Of a stretch of 64,000 bases of DNA, positions 26,166 through 35,424 are shown piece after piece. Source of the DNA: VXYL01 sp965199875. Lineage in GTDB: Bacteria > Pseudomonadota > Gammaproteobacteria > Pseudomonadales > Azotimanducaceae. Under the pieces are notes generated by a model. The model worked only from the letters and a program-made list of their open reading frames with translations. It had not been told where the DNA came from and ran no database searches. Within the stretch, counting starts at the first letter, position 1, and every line of letters begins with the position of its first letter. The DNA lies in contig OZ241346.1 in assembly GCA_965199875.1 (NCBI GenBank), positions 1,426,001-1,490,000 of the forward strand, read 5' to 3'. The translations under genes were made by a program, and so were the position numbers.

Positions 26166-26197
26166 CGAGGAAGGCGCGGTTTTCCCGCCTTCCCTCG
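26166..26197. terminator. Hairpin between SDR and VOC genes
   Basis: CGAGGAAGGCG at 26166-26176 pairs with CGCCTTCCCTCG at 26186-26197 (one bulged base, 9-base loop). It begins 20 bases after the SDR stop. There is no T tract behind it, so it may be a Rho-type end, a processing structure or a partial terminator. Confidence 0.4.
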
Positions 26198-26226
26198 TCA
26201 GGACAACTCGCCAGAGGAACCACGCG

Positions 26227-27003
26227 ATGACCATTCAACTCCGCCAAATCTGCCTGGTGGCCCGGGACCTGGACGCCACCATCGACAACCTGGAGCAGAT
26301 TTTCGGCATTCGCCGCTGCTTCGTCGATCCCGGCGTCGGCCGCTTCGGCCTCGTCAACACGCTGCTGCCGATTGGCCGCAATCTGCTTGAGGTCGTGGTG
26401 CCGGTAGAGGCGAACACCGCCGCCGGGCGCTACCTGGACCGGCGCAACGGCGACGGCGGCTACATGGTGATCTGCCAGGCGGACTCCAGCGCCAACCAGC
26501 AGGCGGTGCGCCAGCGTGCGCTGGACAACGGCGTGCGCATCGCCTGGGAAGTGGACCGGAACAACTGGAACATCTGCCAGATCCATCCCGGCGACATGAA
26601 AGCGGCGTTCTTCGAGATCGACTGGGACGAGGCCAACGACTTCACCGGCAACTGGGAGCCGGCCGGCGGCACCCAGTGGTTCGACAAGGTGGACCAGTCC
26701 GTCACTGTGGACTACGCGGCGGTGGAACTGCAAGGTCCGGACCCGGTGGGCCTCGCGGAACTGTGGGGCAAGGTGGCCGGCCTGCCCGTAAGCAGGGACG
26801 GCAGCACCCTGCACATGGCCTTGAACAACGTCGACGTTCGCTTCGTGGAAGCCACCGATGGGCGCGGCTACGGCTTGGGCGGCCTGGATCTGAAAGTGGC
26901 CGACCGGCAACGCATCCTCGCCAAGGCGAAGGAACGCGACGCCTACGTTGCCGACGACGAAGTCCACGTCTGCGGCGTACGCTTCCGACTGCTGGACGGC
27001 TGA
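26227..27003 (+). CDS. VOC family (glyoxalase-fold) protein
   Basis: A 258-residue protein with two vicinal-oxygen-chelate modules. The first begins LRQICLVARDLDATIDNLEQ with IFGI close behind, the typical opening of a VOC domain; the second begins around VTVDYAAVELQGPDP and ends in GVRFRLLDG. These proteins are usually metal-dependent isomerases, dioxygenases or lyases of small organic compounds. A good ribosome binding site (AGAGGAA) precedes ATG 26227. Its neighbours, an SDR reductase and an MFS exporter, suggest a small catabolic or detoxification cluster, but the substrate is unknown. Confidence 0.8.
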   Translation: MTIQLRQICLVARDLDATIDNLEQIFGIRRCFVDPGVGRFGLVNTLLPIGRNLLEVVVPVEANTAAGRYLDRRNGDGGYMVICQADSSANQQAVRQRALDNGVRIAWEVDRNNWNICQIHPGDMKAAFFEIDWDEANDFTGNWEPAGGTQWFDKVDQSVTVDYAAVELQGPDPVGLAELWGKVAGLPVSRDGSTLHMALNNVDVRFVEATDGRGYGLGGLDLKVADRQRILAKAKERDAYVADDEVHVCGVRFRLLDG

Positions 27004-27130
27004 CGGCGGCACCCGCGACGAAGACCGCGGATCGGCGGTTGGCGAGCACCGCGCTCATCAAGGATGTGGGCGCGAGACGACGCGGCCGCCCTTGCAGAGC
27101 AGCCAAGCCTTTGGCGAACGCCGAGGCGCG

Positions 27131-28321
27131 ATGACCAGACACAACGGCGTGCTGGCATGGATGTGCCTGCTGATCGCCGTCAACCAGTTCGGCTTCGGCG
27201 CCGTCATTCCGGTGCTGCCGCTGTACGCGCTGTCCTTCGACGTGTCGCAGGTCGCCATCGGCGCGACCGTCGCCTTCTACGGGCTGTCGCGGGTGGTGCT
27301 GAGCATTCCCACCGGCCAGATCGCCGACCGGCTAGGGCGGCGCAACTGCCTGGCCTTGGGCGGCCTGGTGTCCGCGCTCGGCAACTTCTGGTGCGCCGCG
27401 GCGCAAAGCTACCTGGAACTGGTGCTGGCGCGGCTGGTTGCCGGGGCTGGCGCCGGCATCGTGCTCACCGCCGGGCTGATCGTGCTGGCGGACATCACCA
27501 CCCCGGCAACGCGTGGCCGGGCGATGGCCATCTACCAGGGCGTGTTTCTGTTCGCCGTGGGCATCGGCCCCTTTCCAGGAGGATTCCTGGCCGAGCGCTA
27601 CGGTCTTGAAGCGCCGTTTCTCGTCTACGGAGTCGCTGGCGCCCTGGCCACCGCCATTGCCTGGTTCTGCGTGGCGGAAACCCGGCCGTCGCGGTCTTCG
27701 CCGCTCGTAGCCGTTGTCCCGGCACTGCCGCTGCGGGATCAGATGGGAGCGCTCGCCAGGCATGTCGGCTTCCTGCTCGTCGGCGTCGTCGGTTTGACGA
27801 ACGCCTTGGCGCGTACCGGCGCTTTGTTCAGCATCGTGCCGATACTGGCGCGGGACCGGCTGCTGATCTCGGCCAGCGAAACGGGCTTCGGGCTGGCCCT
27901 CGGCAGCGTCGTCGGCTTGATCGTCACCTATCCCGCTGGCGCGCTGGTGGACCGCTACGGGCGCAAGTCCGTCATCGTCCCGGCGACGCTCTTGACCGCG
28001 CTTTCCATGCTCTGCTTCAGCTGGGCGCCGGGCTACGCCTGGTTCCTGCTCGCCTGCACGATCTGGGGCGCCGCCAGTGCCGCCTCGGGCGCCGCGCCTG
28101 CCGCCTATGCCGCCGACGCGGCGCCGCCGGGCATGAATGCCGCAGCCATGAGCAGCTACCGCATGTTGAGCGACGTGGGCTACGTGCTGGGGCCGATTCT
28201 GCTCGGCGTGCTCGGCGACTGGGGCGGACTGGATGCGCCGTTCTGGGGCGCGGCGCTGGCGCTCTTCCTCGCCGCCGCGCTGTTCGCCCGATTCGCGCCC
28301 GAAACCCACCGGCGCGGCTAG
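27131..28321 (+). CDS. MFS transporter
   Basis: A 396-residue major facilitator with about 12 hydrophobic segments. Motif A appears in both halves: GQIADRLGRRN in the first and GALVDRYGRKS in the second. The form is that of drug/proton antiporters (DHA1-like). It is the last gene of the rightward accessory set, 127 bases after the VOC gene, and ends convergently with a leftward membrane-protein gene. It may export a product or toxic intermediate of the neighbouring enzymes. Confidence 0.88.
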   Translation: MTRHNGVLAWMCLLIAVNQFGFGAVIPVLPLYALSFDVSQVAIGATVAFYGLSRVVLSIPTGQIADRLGRRNCLALGGLVSALGNFWCAAAQSYLELVLARLVAGAGAGIVLTAGLIVLADITTPATRGRAMAIYQGVFLFAVGIGPFPGGFLAERYGLEAPFLVYGVAGALATAIAWFCVAETRPSRSSPLVAVVPALPLRDQMGALARHVGFLLVGVVGLTNALARTGALFSIVPILARDRLLISASETGFGLALGSVVGLIVTYPAGALVDRYGRKSVIVPATLLTALSMLCFSWAPGYAWFLLACTIWGAASAASGAAPAAYAADAAPPGMNAAAMSSYRMLSDVGYVLGPILLGVLGDWGGLDAPFWGAALALFLAAALFARFAPETHRRG

Positions 28322-28349
28322 GCTCCTCGACACTATCCTTGACTCTTGA

Positions 28350-28697
28350 TCAAGAAGCGTCCTGCAACTGAACCGAGCTCTTGATACCGAACATCCAACT
28401 GCGTACCACCGTCACGCAGACTATGGGGAGCATGACGGCGATGACCAGCAAGTGAACCGTCAAATGCGACCAGACGGCTCGATCCGCGCTCCAGGCAACC
28501 CATGCGCTGATGAACAACGTGGTGATCAGGTGCCCCCAAGCGACCACGAGCAGGACGCATGTCCAAATGGCCATCCGCGAGGCCGACTTTGGATCCAAGT
28601 AGCTGGGCGAACGCAAATGCGTTGCAACAAGCGATGCCAACGTCGCGGCAAGGGCCAGCACTGCATACAAGTGTATGGCGGGAAACGAAGTTTCCAT
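28350..28697 (-). CDS. Small four-helix membrane protein, hypothetical
   Basis: A 115-residue protein with three or four hydrophobic segments (AIHLYAVLALAATLASLVA, IWTCVLLVVAWGHLITTLFI, LLVIAVMLPIVCVTVV). I do not recognise a family. The ATG at 28697 shares one base with the stop of the upstream gene (TGATG), so it is translationally coupled to the second membrane protein and probably acts with it. A TTG two codons earlier is also open. Confidence 0.6.
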   Translation of the reverse strand: METSFPAIHLYAVLALAATLASLVATHLRSPSYLDPKSASRMAIWTCVLLVVAWGHLITTLFISAWVAWSADRAVWSHLTVHLLVIAVMLPIVCVTVVRSWMFGIKSSVQLQDAS

Positions 28698-29347
28698 CAC
28701 CAAACTCCAACCCCAACGCTCGAAGCGTGGGCCTTGTGGGATTCCAGCAACACGTCTGCGACGTGCTCCCTCCAGCGCCGTGGAACTCTGGTGCAGTCGA
28801 TCACCCTGTATCGCCTTTCCTTGGAAGCAACTTCATGGCGGGAGATGTGCGCCTTGAGGCCCCCGTCGATGATCTTGTAGTGGACATCGCCATCGGGCCG
28901 GTCTCCGTGACCGGTCACTATCCGAGCGCGCGGATGCCCCTCGAACGCCTGTGTGAACGGCATGTCGTCGTCGAAGTTGAAGTAGCACGAGAGTCTGAAA
29001 TTCGGATTCTCGGACAACTTCAGACGCACGGCGTCGATCACCGCATTGTCCCTGTAGATCGAACCCTCCATCTTGTTGCCGTCGTCGTACACGACCATGC
29101 TCTCCTTGCCGTCTTGCAGGAGCGCCAGGAAGTTCTCCGCCGCCGTCTTGTCGGAGTTCCAGCCCATCACCGTCGACACTTGCAGGAATGCCCAGCCGCG
29201 ATAGAGGATCGCGACGGCCACGATCAAGCACAGGACTACGCCTGCGCCGACAACGACGTTGACCGTCCACCAGATGATGTCGTTTGGCACTTCGCCCTCG
29301 TTCTCGTCCGCCAGGCCGCGCTCACGACGATGCGTCGCAGCCGCCAC
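28697..29347 (-). CDS. Single-pass membrane protein with HKD-like cytoplasmic domain, hypothetical
   Basis: A 216-residue protein. One hydrophobic segment (IIWWTVNVVVGAGVVLCLIV) near the N-terminus is followed by a soluble part containing VVYDDGNKMEGSIYRD and later DVHYKIIDGG. HYKIID resembles the H-x-K...D signature of PLD-like proteins, though only one copy is present and the spacing is not classical. The start is either GTG 29347 (AAGGAA upstream) or GTG 29290 (GAGGG five bases upstream); the second puts the membrane segment right at the N-terminus. It is coupled to a small membrane-protein gene. Function unknown. Confidence 0.55.
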   Translation of the reverse strand: MAAATHRRERGLADENEGEVPNDIIWWTVNVVVGAGVVLCLIVAVAILYRGWAFLQVSTVMGWNSDKTAAENFLALLQDGKESMVVYDDGNKMEGSIYRDNAVIDAVRLKLSENPNFRLSCYFNFDDDMPFTQAFEGHPRARIVTGHGDRPDGDVHYKIIDGGLKAHISRHEVASKERRYRVIDCTRVPRRWREHVADVLLESHKAHASSVGVGVW

Positions 29348-29435
29348 AATTCGGCGTTCCTTGCCAGAGGCGCCATTGTACCCGGGCGGCGCTAAACCGG
29401 CGTTCTTCCTCGGGCTGCAAGGACGTCAAGCAGAG

Positions 29436-30137
29436 TCAACGCGGCTTGCGGGCGTGGAGCATGTAGTTGACGCCCACGTCCGCACCGAAGCGGCAGCGGC
29501 GGGTGAAGGGGTTGTAGCGGATGCCGACGATGTCGCGGACCTGCAAGCCCGCCTGCCGACAAGCGGCGGCGAGTTCCGCCGGGCGAATCAGCTGGTCGAG
29601 CCGATGCGTGCCCTTGGGCAGGATGTTCAGCAGATGCTCGGCGCCGACGATGGCCAGCGCGAACGCCTTGGCGGTGCGGTTGATGGTGGCGAGGAAGACG
29701 TCGCCGCCGGGCGCGGCGAGCTGCGCCAGGGCGGCCACCGTGGAAGCAGGGTCGGGCACGTGCTCCAGGGTTTCCAGGCAGGTGACGATGTCGAACTCGC
29801 CGGGCCGGCTGGCGAGGAAGGTCTCGGCGCTGCCGGCAACGTAGGTTGGCTTGGGATCGAGGCTGCCCCTGGCGGCGTGGGCTTCGGCCACCGCCAGCGC
29901 TTTGTCCGAGACGTCGATCCCCGTTGCTTCGGCACCCAAACCCGCCATCGCCTCGGTGAGCAGGCCGCCGCCGCAGCCGACGTCCAGCAGACGGCGCCCG
30001 GCCAGCTCGCAGCGCTTGCGGATGTATTCCACCCGGGGGCCGTTGATGTCGTGAAGCGGCTTGAACTCGCCGTTCGGATCCCACCAGCGCGCTGCCAAGG
30101 CGTCGAACCTGGCGCGCTCGCGTTCGTCGACGTTCAC
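29436..30137 (-). CDS. ubiG: Ubiquinone biosynthesis O-methyltransferase
   Basis: A 233-residue SAM-dependent methyltransferase with DERERARFDALAARWWDPNG at the N-terminus, the typical UbiG opening, SAM motif LDVGCGGGLL and LETLEHVPDP. UbiG does both O-methylation steps of ubiquinone synthesis. The GTG start follows directly after the TAA of mtaD (TAAGTG), so the two are co-transcribed, the order known from Pseudomonas and relatives. Length is normal. Confidence 0.95.
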   Translation of the reverse strand: MNVDERERARFDALAARWWDPNGEFKPLHDINGPRVEYIRKRCELAGRRLLDVGCGGGLLTEAMAGLGAEATGIDVSDKALAVAEAHAARGSLDPKPTYVAGSAETFLASRPGEFDIVTCLETLEHVPDPASTVAALAQLAAPGGDVFLATINRTAKAFALAIVGAEHLLNILPKGTHRLDQLIRPAELAAACRQAGLQVRDIVGIRYNPFTRRCRFGADVGVNYMLHARKPR

Positions 30138-31499
30138 TTAGGCGGCCGGCGCGGAGGCGAGCTTGTCGCGCCAAGCGGAGGCGCGAGACAGCACCTCGTC
30201 GATGTCCAGCGTCGGCCATTCGCCGTTGGCGTAGACGCACTGGCCGTTGACGAAGGTGTGCGTCACCCGCGGGCCGCCGGCGGCGTGGACCAGCTGGGCG
30301 TGAACGTCGTGCAGCGGCTGCATGGCCGGATGGCGAAGGTCGATGGCCACTAGATCCGCGCGCTTGCCGGCTTCGATGGAGCCCACCCGATCGTCGATGC
30401 CGAGCGCCTTGGCGCCGTCCAGCGTGGCCATGGCGATCGCCTCCGTGGCCGGCAGCGCCGTGGCATCGGCACCAGCGTGCTTCGCCAGCAAGGAAGCCAG
30501 GCGCGCTTCCGCGAACATGTCCAGGCCGTTGTTGGAAGCGGCGCCGTCGGTGCCGATGCCCACCAGCCCGCCGGCGGCGCGAAAGCGCGCCACCGGGCAG
30601 ACGCCGCTGGCCAGCTTCATGTTCGAGTGCGGGCAGTGGACGACGCGCACGCCCCGGTTGGCGGCCAGCTGGACTTCGTCCTCGGTGACCGCGGTCATGT
30701 GGACGGCTTGCAGGTTCTCGTTGAACAGCCCGATGGCGTCGAGCAGGCGAATCCACGTCGTGCCGCCGGCGCGTCTGGCATCGGCCACTTCGGTGGCGGT
30801 TTCGTGCAGGTGCGTCTGCACGCCGATGTCCAGCTCGTCGGCCAGCATGGCCACCCGCTCCAGGCTCTTGCGCTGCACCGCGTAGGCGGAGTGCGGGCCG
30901 AAGCAGACGGCGGCGAGGTCCTCGTCGCGCAGGCGGTCGTGCAGCGCCAGCCCCTTGGAGAAGCACTCCTGCGCGTCCTTGGCATAGGCGTTGGCCACGT
31001 CGATGATCGGCAGCGCCACTTGCACGCGAAAGCCCGCTTCCAGGCAGGCCAGCGCCGTCTCTTCGGGAAAGTAGTACATGTCCGAGGCCGCGGTGGTGCC
31101 CGTTGCCACCATCTCGGCAATGGCCAGGCGCGCGCCGTCGCGCACGAACGCCGGGTCCACCCATGCCGCTTCCAGGGGCCAGATGGTGTTCTGCAGCCAA
31201 TCGGCAAGGGGTTCGCCCTCGCCCAGGCCGCGCAGCAGGGTCATCGGCAAGTGCCCGTGGGCGTTCACCAGGCCCGGCATCAGCAGGTGGTCGGCGAGCT
31301 CCAGGCAGCGGGCGTTCGGATAGCTGGCGCGCAGTTGCTCGGTGGCGCCCACGGCCACGATGTCGGTGCCGGAAATGGCCACGCTGGTGCGCTCCCGGAC
31401 CACCCCGGGCGGCGAAACCGGCAGCAGCAGACGCGGATTCAGCAGCAGATCGGCATCCTCCGGGGCGCTGTCGAAAAGGTCTGCCGGAGCTTCGGACAT
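30138..31499 (-). CDS. mtaD: 5-methylthioadenosine/S-adenosylhomocysteine deaminase (TRZ/ATZ amidohydrolase)
   Basis: A 453-residue amidohydrolase-fold deaminase. Metal ligands are in NAHGH and THLHET with a later GTDGAASNN, all as expected in the TRZ/ATZ family. In this genomic position (upstream of ubiG, divergent from gyrA) the enzyme is annotated as MtaD, which deaminates methylthioadenosine or S-adenosylhomocysteine. Coupling with ubiG makes sense because UbiG releases S-adenosylhomocysteine. The ATG at 31499 is 66 bases from the gyrA start, so promoters for both share a short region. An open frame continues far upstream, but it is antisense to gyrA and not coding. Confidence 0.9.
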   Translation of the reverse strand: MSEAPADLFDSAPEDADLLLNPRLLLPVSPPGVVRERTSVAISGTDIVAVGATEQLRASYPNARCLELADHLLMPGLVNAHGHLPMTLLRGLGEGEPLADWLQNTIWPLEAAWVDPAFVRDGARLAIAEMVATGTTAASDMYYFPEETALACLEAGFRVQVALPIIDVANAYAKDAQECFSKGLALHDRLRDEDLAAVCFGPHSAYAVQRKSLERVAMLADELDIGVQTHLHETATEVADARRAGGTTWIRLLDAIGLFNENLQAVHMTAVTEDEVQLAANRGVRVVHCPHSNMKLASGVCPVARFRAAGGLVGIGTDGAASNNGLDMFAEARLASLLAKHAGADATALPATEAIAMATLDGAKALGIDDRVGSIEAGKRADLVAIDLRHPAMQPLHDVHAQLVHAAGGPRVTHTFVNGQCVYANGEWPTLDIDEVLSRASAWRDKLASAPAA

Positions 31500-31565
31500 A
31501 GGCGGATTATAGCGACCGTGGTAGACTCTCCGCCGTTCCTTCCTTGACGAGCGCCGCGGTCGCCC

Positions 31566-34346
31566 ATGTCCGACACAGAACCCGGTTCCGGTTCGCCAGA
31601 CGACCCCGGCGAACCCAGAGGGCCGGAACGGGAGATACTGTCCCGCAGCATCGAAGACGAGCTTCGCCAGTCGTACCTCGACTACGCGATGAGCGTCATC
31701 GTCAGCCGGGCGCTGCCGGACATCCGCGACGGTCTGAAGCCGGTGCATCGCCGCGTGCTCTACGCGATGAACGATCTCGGCATGGCCTTCAACCGGCCGC
31801 ATCGCAAGTCCGCCTACGTGGTGGGCGAGGTGATGGCCAAGTACCACCCGCACGGCGACAGCGCCATCTACGAGACCATCGTGCGCATGGCGCAGGACTT
31901 CATGATGCGCTATCCGCTGGTGGACGGCCAAGGCAACTTCGGCTCCATCGACCGCGACCCTCCGGCGCATCAGCGCTACACGGAAGTGCGCATGCAGACC
32001 ATCGCCGCCGAGCTGCTCGCCGACCTCGACAAGGAAACCGTCGACACCGTTCTGAACTACGACGAAACCATCAGCATCCCGGAAGTGCTGCCCACCAAGG
32101 TGCCGAACCTGCTGGTGAACGGTTCGTCGGGCATCGCCGTGGGGATGGCCACCAACGTCCCGCCGCACAATCTCGTCGAAGTGGTGAACGCCTGCCTGGC
32201 GCTGCTCGACGACCCCGGCCTCACCGTGGACGACCTGATGCAGCACATCCAGGGGCCGGACTTCCCCACCGCCGCCATCGTCAATGGCCGCGCCGGCATC
32301 GTGCGCGCCTACCGCACCGGCCGCGGCCGCATCTTCATTCGCTCCCGGGCCCGGGTCGAAGGCGCCGGCAGCGGCAAGGAGACCATCGTCGTCACCGAGA
32401 TCCCGTACCAGGTCAACAAGGCGCAGATGATCGAGAAGATCGCCGAGCTGGTGAAGGAAAAGCGCGTCGAAGGCATCACCGAGATACGCGACGAATCCGA
32501 CAAGGACGGGCTGCGCGTGGTCATCGAACTGCGCCGCGGCGAAAACGGCGACGTCGTGCTGAACAACCTCTACGCCCTGTCGCAGCTGCAGGTGGTGTTC
32601 GGCATCAACTGCGTCGCCCTGGTGGATGGCCAGCCGCGCACCGTGAACCTGCGCGACATGCTGGACGCCTTCCTCAGGCATCGGCTGGAAGTGGTGGTTC
32701 GCCGGACGCTGTTTCTGCTGCGCCGGGCGCAGCGCCGCGGCCACTTGCTGGAAGGCCAGGCCGTGGCGCTGGAGAACATCGACGAAGTGGTGGAGCTGAT
32801 CCGCACCTCGCAGACGCCGGCGGACGCCCGCGCGGCGCTGATGGGCAGGGGCTGGCGCTCGGAGACCGTGCAGGGGCTGCTGGACCGCGCCGGCGTGGAC
32901 GCCTGCCGGCCGGAAGGGCTGGGCGCCGAGTTCGGCCTCGACGACGACGGCCTCTACCACCTCTCCCAGGAGCAGACGCAGGCGATTCTCGACTTGAACC
33001 TGCGCCGGCTGACCGCCTTGGAGAAGGACCGACTGGTCGACGAGTACCAGGACGTGCTGCAGGAGATCGAAGCGTTGCAGGCGCTGCTGGCTTCGGAAGA
33101 GCTGCAAAGGAACACCATTCGCGACGAACTGGCGGACATCCGCGAACGCTACGGCGACGAACGGCGCACGGAAATTCTAAGCTCGCACTTGGACCTCACC
33201 GACGAAGACCTCATCGCCGAAGAAGACGTCGTGGTGACGGTCTCGCATCGGGGCTACGCCAAGACCCAGCCGCTGGACGTCTACCAGGCGCAGCGGCGGG
33301 GCGGCACCGGACGCGCCGCCACCGGCCTGCGCGACGAGGACTTCGTCGAACACCTGCTGATCGCCAACAGCCACGACACGCTGCTGTGCTTCTCGAACGC
33401 CGGCAAGGTGTACTGGCTGCGCGTGTTCCACATTCCCCAGGGCTCGCCGACGGCCCAGGGACGGCCGCTGGTGAACATGCTGCCGCTCGGCGATGGCGAA
33501 CGCATCACGGCGATACTGCCGCAGCCGAAGAACATGAGCTTCGACCCGCCAGCGGAAGTCGAAACCGCCGTCGACGAACCGGAGGGCGAACCGCTCGACG
33601 AGCAGACGGCGGACGCGCAGCCGGCCCAAGGAGAGGACGCCGAAGCAGCGGAAGACGCCGCGGACGCCGACGCCGCCACGCAGCCCGACGGCGCCTGGGT
33701 GTTCATGGCCACCGCCAACGGCACCGTCAAGAAGACCCCTTTGCGGCAGTTCTCGCGTCCGCGCAACAGCGGTCTGATCGCGCTGGCGCTGGAACCCGGC
33801 AACACCCTGGTGGGCGTCGCCATCGTCGAACCCGGCGACGAGCTGATCCTCGTCGCCAGTTCCGGCAAGGCGACGCGCTTCAACGCCGCCGCGGTGCGGG
33901 CGATGGGGCGCACGGCACGGGGCGTGCGCGGCATCCGCTTGAGCGGCGATCACCGGGTCATCGCGCTGATCGTGCCCGAAGAAGGCGGCGCGCTGCTCGC
34001 CGCCAGCGAACACGGCTACGGCAAGCGCACCAGCGTCGCCGAGTTCCCCACCAAGGGAAGGGGGGCGCAGGGAGTGATCGCCATGCGCACCGGTGGCCGC
34101 AACGGCGATCTGGTCGGCGCCGTGCAGGTGTTCGACGGCGACCAGATCATGCTCATCAGCGATCAAGGCACGCTGGTTCGCACCTTGGCCAGCGACATCT
34201 CGCTGCTCGGGCGGAACACCCAGGGCGTGCGGCTGATTCGCCTGGCCAACGGCGCCAAGCTGGTCGGCGTCGAGCGCATCGTCGAGTCGGTGGACGGAAG
34301 CTCCGAAGACGACGCGCCCGACGGCGCCGCCGAGGACGACGCCTAA
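31566..34346 (+). CDS. gyrA: DNA gyrase subunit A
   Basis: A 926-residue GyrA. The breakage domain has HPHGDSAIYET and catalytic Tyr138 in QRYTE; the C-terminal beta-pinwheel starts with the GyrA box. Two things are odd. The segment before the tyrosine reads GSIDRDPPAHQRYTE where most GyrA have GSIDGD followed by AAMRYTE. The box reads QRRGGTG (from residue 576) where the sixth position is normally basic. An acidic insert (about residues 660-710) lies between the first two blades, as in Pseudomonas-type GyrA. First gene of a long rightward supra-operon; serC starts 2 bases after its stop. Confidence 0.97.
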   Translation: MSDTEPGSGSPDDPGEPRGPEREILSRSIEDELRQSYLDYAMSVIVSRALPDIRDGLKPVHRRVLYAMNDLGMAFNRPHRKSAYVVGEVMAKYHPHGDSAIYETIVRMAQDFMMRYPLVDGQGNFGSIDRDPPAHQRYTEVRMQTIAAELLADLDKETVDTVLNYDETISIPEVLPTKVPNLLVNGSSGIAVGMATNVPPHNLVEVVNACLALLDDPGLTVDDLMQHIQGPDFPTAAIVNGRAGIVRAYRTGRGRIFIRSRARVEGAGSGKETIVVTEIPYQVNKAQMIEKIAELVKEKRVEGITEIRDESDKDGLRVVIELRRGENGDVVLNNLYALSQLQVVFGINCVALVDGQPRTVNLRDMLDAFLRHRLEVVVRRTLFLLRRAQRRGHLLEGQAVALENIDEVVELIRTSQTPADARAALMGRGWRSETVQGLLDRAGVDACRPEGLGAEFGLDDDGLYHLSQEQTQAILDLNLRRLTALEKDRLVDEYQDVLQEIEALQALLASEELQRNTIRDELADIRERYGDERRTEILSSHLDLTDEDLIAEEDVVVTVSHRGYAKTQPLDVYQAQRRGGTGRAATGLRDEDFVEHLLIANSHDTLLCFSNAGKVYWLRVFHIPQGSPTAQGRPLVNMLPLGDGERITAILPQPKNMSFDPPAEVETAVDEPEGEPLDEQTADAQPAQGEDAEAAEDAADADAATQPDGAWVFMATANGTVKKTPLRQFSRPRNSGLIALALEPGNTLVGVAIVEPGDELILVASSGKATRFNAAAVRAMGRTARGVRGIRLSGDHRVIALIVPEEGGALLAASEHGYGKRTSVAEFPTKGRGAQGVIAMRTGGRNGDLVGAVQVFDGDQIMLISDQGTLVRTLASDISLLGRNTQGVRLIRLANGAKLVGVERIVESVDGSSEDDAPDGAAEDDA

Positions 34347-34347
34347 G

Positions 34348-35424
34348 GTGCGCGCCTGCAACTTTTCCGCCGGCCCTGCGGCGCTGCCGGAGGCCGTGCT
34401 GGAGCAGGCCGGCGCCGAACTGCTGGACTACCAGGGCCGCGGCCTGTCGGTGATGGAGATGAGCCACCGCTCCAAGGAGTTCGTCGCCATCGCCGAGGCC
34501 GCGGAAGCGGACCTGCGCGACCTGCTGGCCATCGACGACGACTACCACGTGCTGTTTCTGCAAGGCGGAGCGTCGATGCAGTTCGCCATGCTGCCGATGA
34601 ACCTGTGCGCCGTGGACGACACCGTGGACTACGTACACACCGGCGCCTGGGGCGGCAAGGCCATCGCCGAAGCGCGGCGGCTGGCCAAGGTCCACGTCGC
34701 GGCGTCCTCGCAAGCCCTCGGCTTCGCCGCCATTCCCCCGCTCGATTCCTGGCAGCTGTCGCCGGACGCCGCCTACTGCCACGTCGTCGCCAACGAGACC
34801 ATCGGCGGGGTGCAGTTCCACGACTTCCCGGAAACGCCGTCGCCGCTGGTGGCGGACATGTCCTCGGAACTGCTGTCGAGGCGCATCGACTTGACCCGCT
34901 TCGGCCTCGTCTATGCAGGCGCCCAGAAGAACATCGGCCCGGCCGGGATGTGCGTGGTGATCCTGCGCAAGGACCTGGCCGGCCGCTGCCGGCCCGGCAC
35001 GCCGCGCATCCTCGACTACGCCAGCCACGCCGCCAGCGGTTCCATGTTCAACACGCCGCCCACCTTCGCCTGGTATCTGGCCGGCCTGGTGTTCCGCTGG
35101 CTGAAGGACGCCGGCGGCGTCGCCGCGGTGGAGGCCGTCAATCGGCGCAAGGCGGCGAAGCTGTACGCCGCCATCGACGCCAGCAGCTTCTACAGCGCAC
35201 CGGTCGCCGTCGCCGACCGCTCCATCATGAACGTGCCGTTCACGCTCGCCGATCCCGCACTTGACGCGGCTTTTCTTGCTGGCGCCGAAGAGCGCAAGCT
35301 GCTGAACTTGAAGGGACACCGCAGCGTCGGCGGCATGCGCGCCAGCCTCTACAATGCGGTCGGCGAAGCGGCGGTGGACGCGCTGATCGACTACATGGCG
35401 AGTTTCGAGGCCGAGCACGCATGA
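34348..35424 (+). CDS. serC: Phosphoserine aminotransferase
   Basis: A 358-residue class V aminotransferase starting MRACNFSAGPAALPEAVLEQ, the usual SerC opening. The PLP lysine is in YAGAQKNIGPAG. It makes 3-phosphoserine for serine and also serves pyridoxine synthesis. The GTG start is 2 bases after the gyrA stop and its end overlaps pheA by 4 bases (ATGA), giving a tightly packed operon. Confidence 0.96.
   Translation: MRACNFSAGPAALPEAVLEQAGAELLDYQGRGLSVMEMSHRSKEFVAIAEAAEADLRDLLAIDDDYHVLFLQGGASMQFAMLPMNLCAVDDTVDYVHTGAWGGKAIAEARRLAKVHVAASSQALGFAAIPPLDSWQLSPDAAYCHVVANETIGGVQFHDFPETPSPLVADMSSELLSRRIDLTRFGLVYAGAQKNIGPAGMCVVILRKDLAGRCRPGTPRILDYASHAASGSMFNTPPTFAWYLAGLVFRWLKDAGGVAAVEAVNRRKAAKLYAAIDASSFYSAPVAVADRSIMNVPFTLADPALDAAFLAGAEERKLLNLKGHRSVGGMRASLYNAVGEAAVDALIDYMASFEAEHA

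Noticed and set aside
30138..33107. 989-residue minus-strand frame extending mtaD far upstream
   Set aside because: Only the part from 31499 onward is MtaD; the rest is antisense to gyrA and has the His/Val/Asp-rich composition of a G+C-driven shadow.
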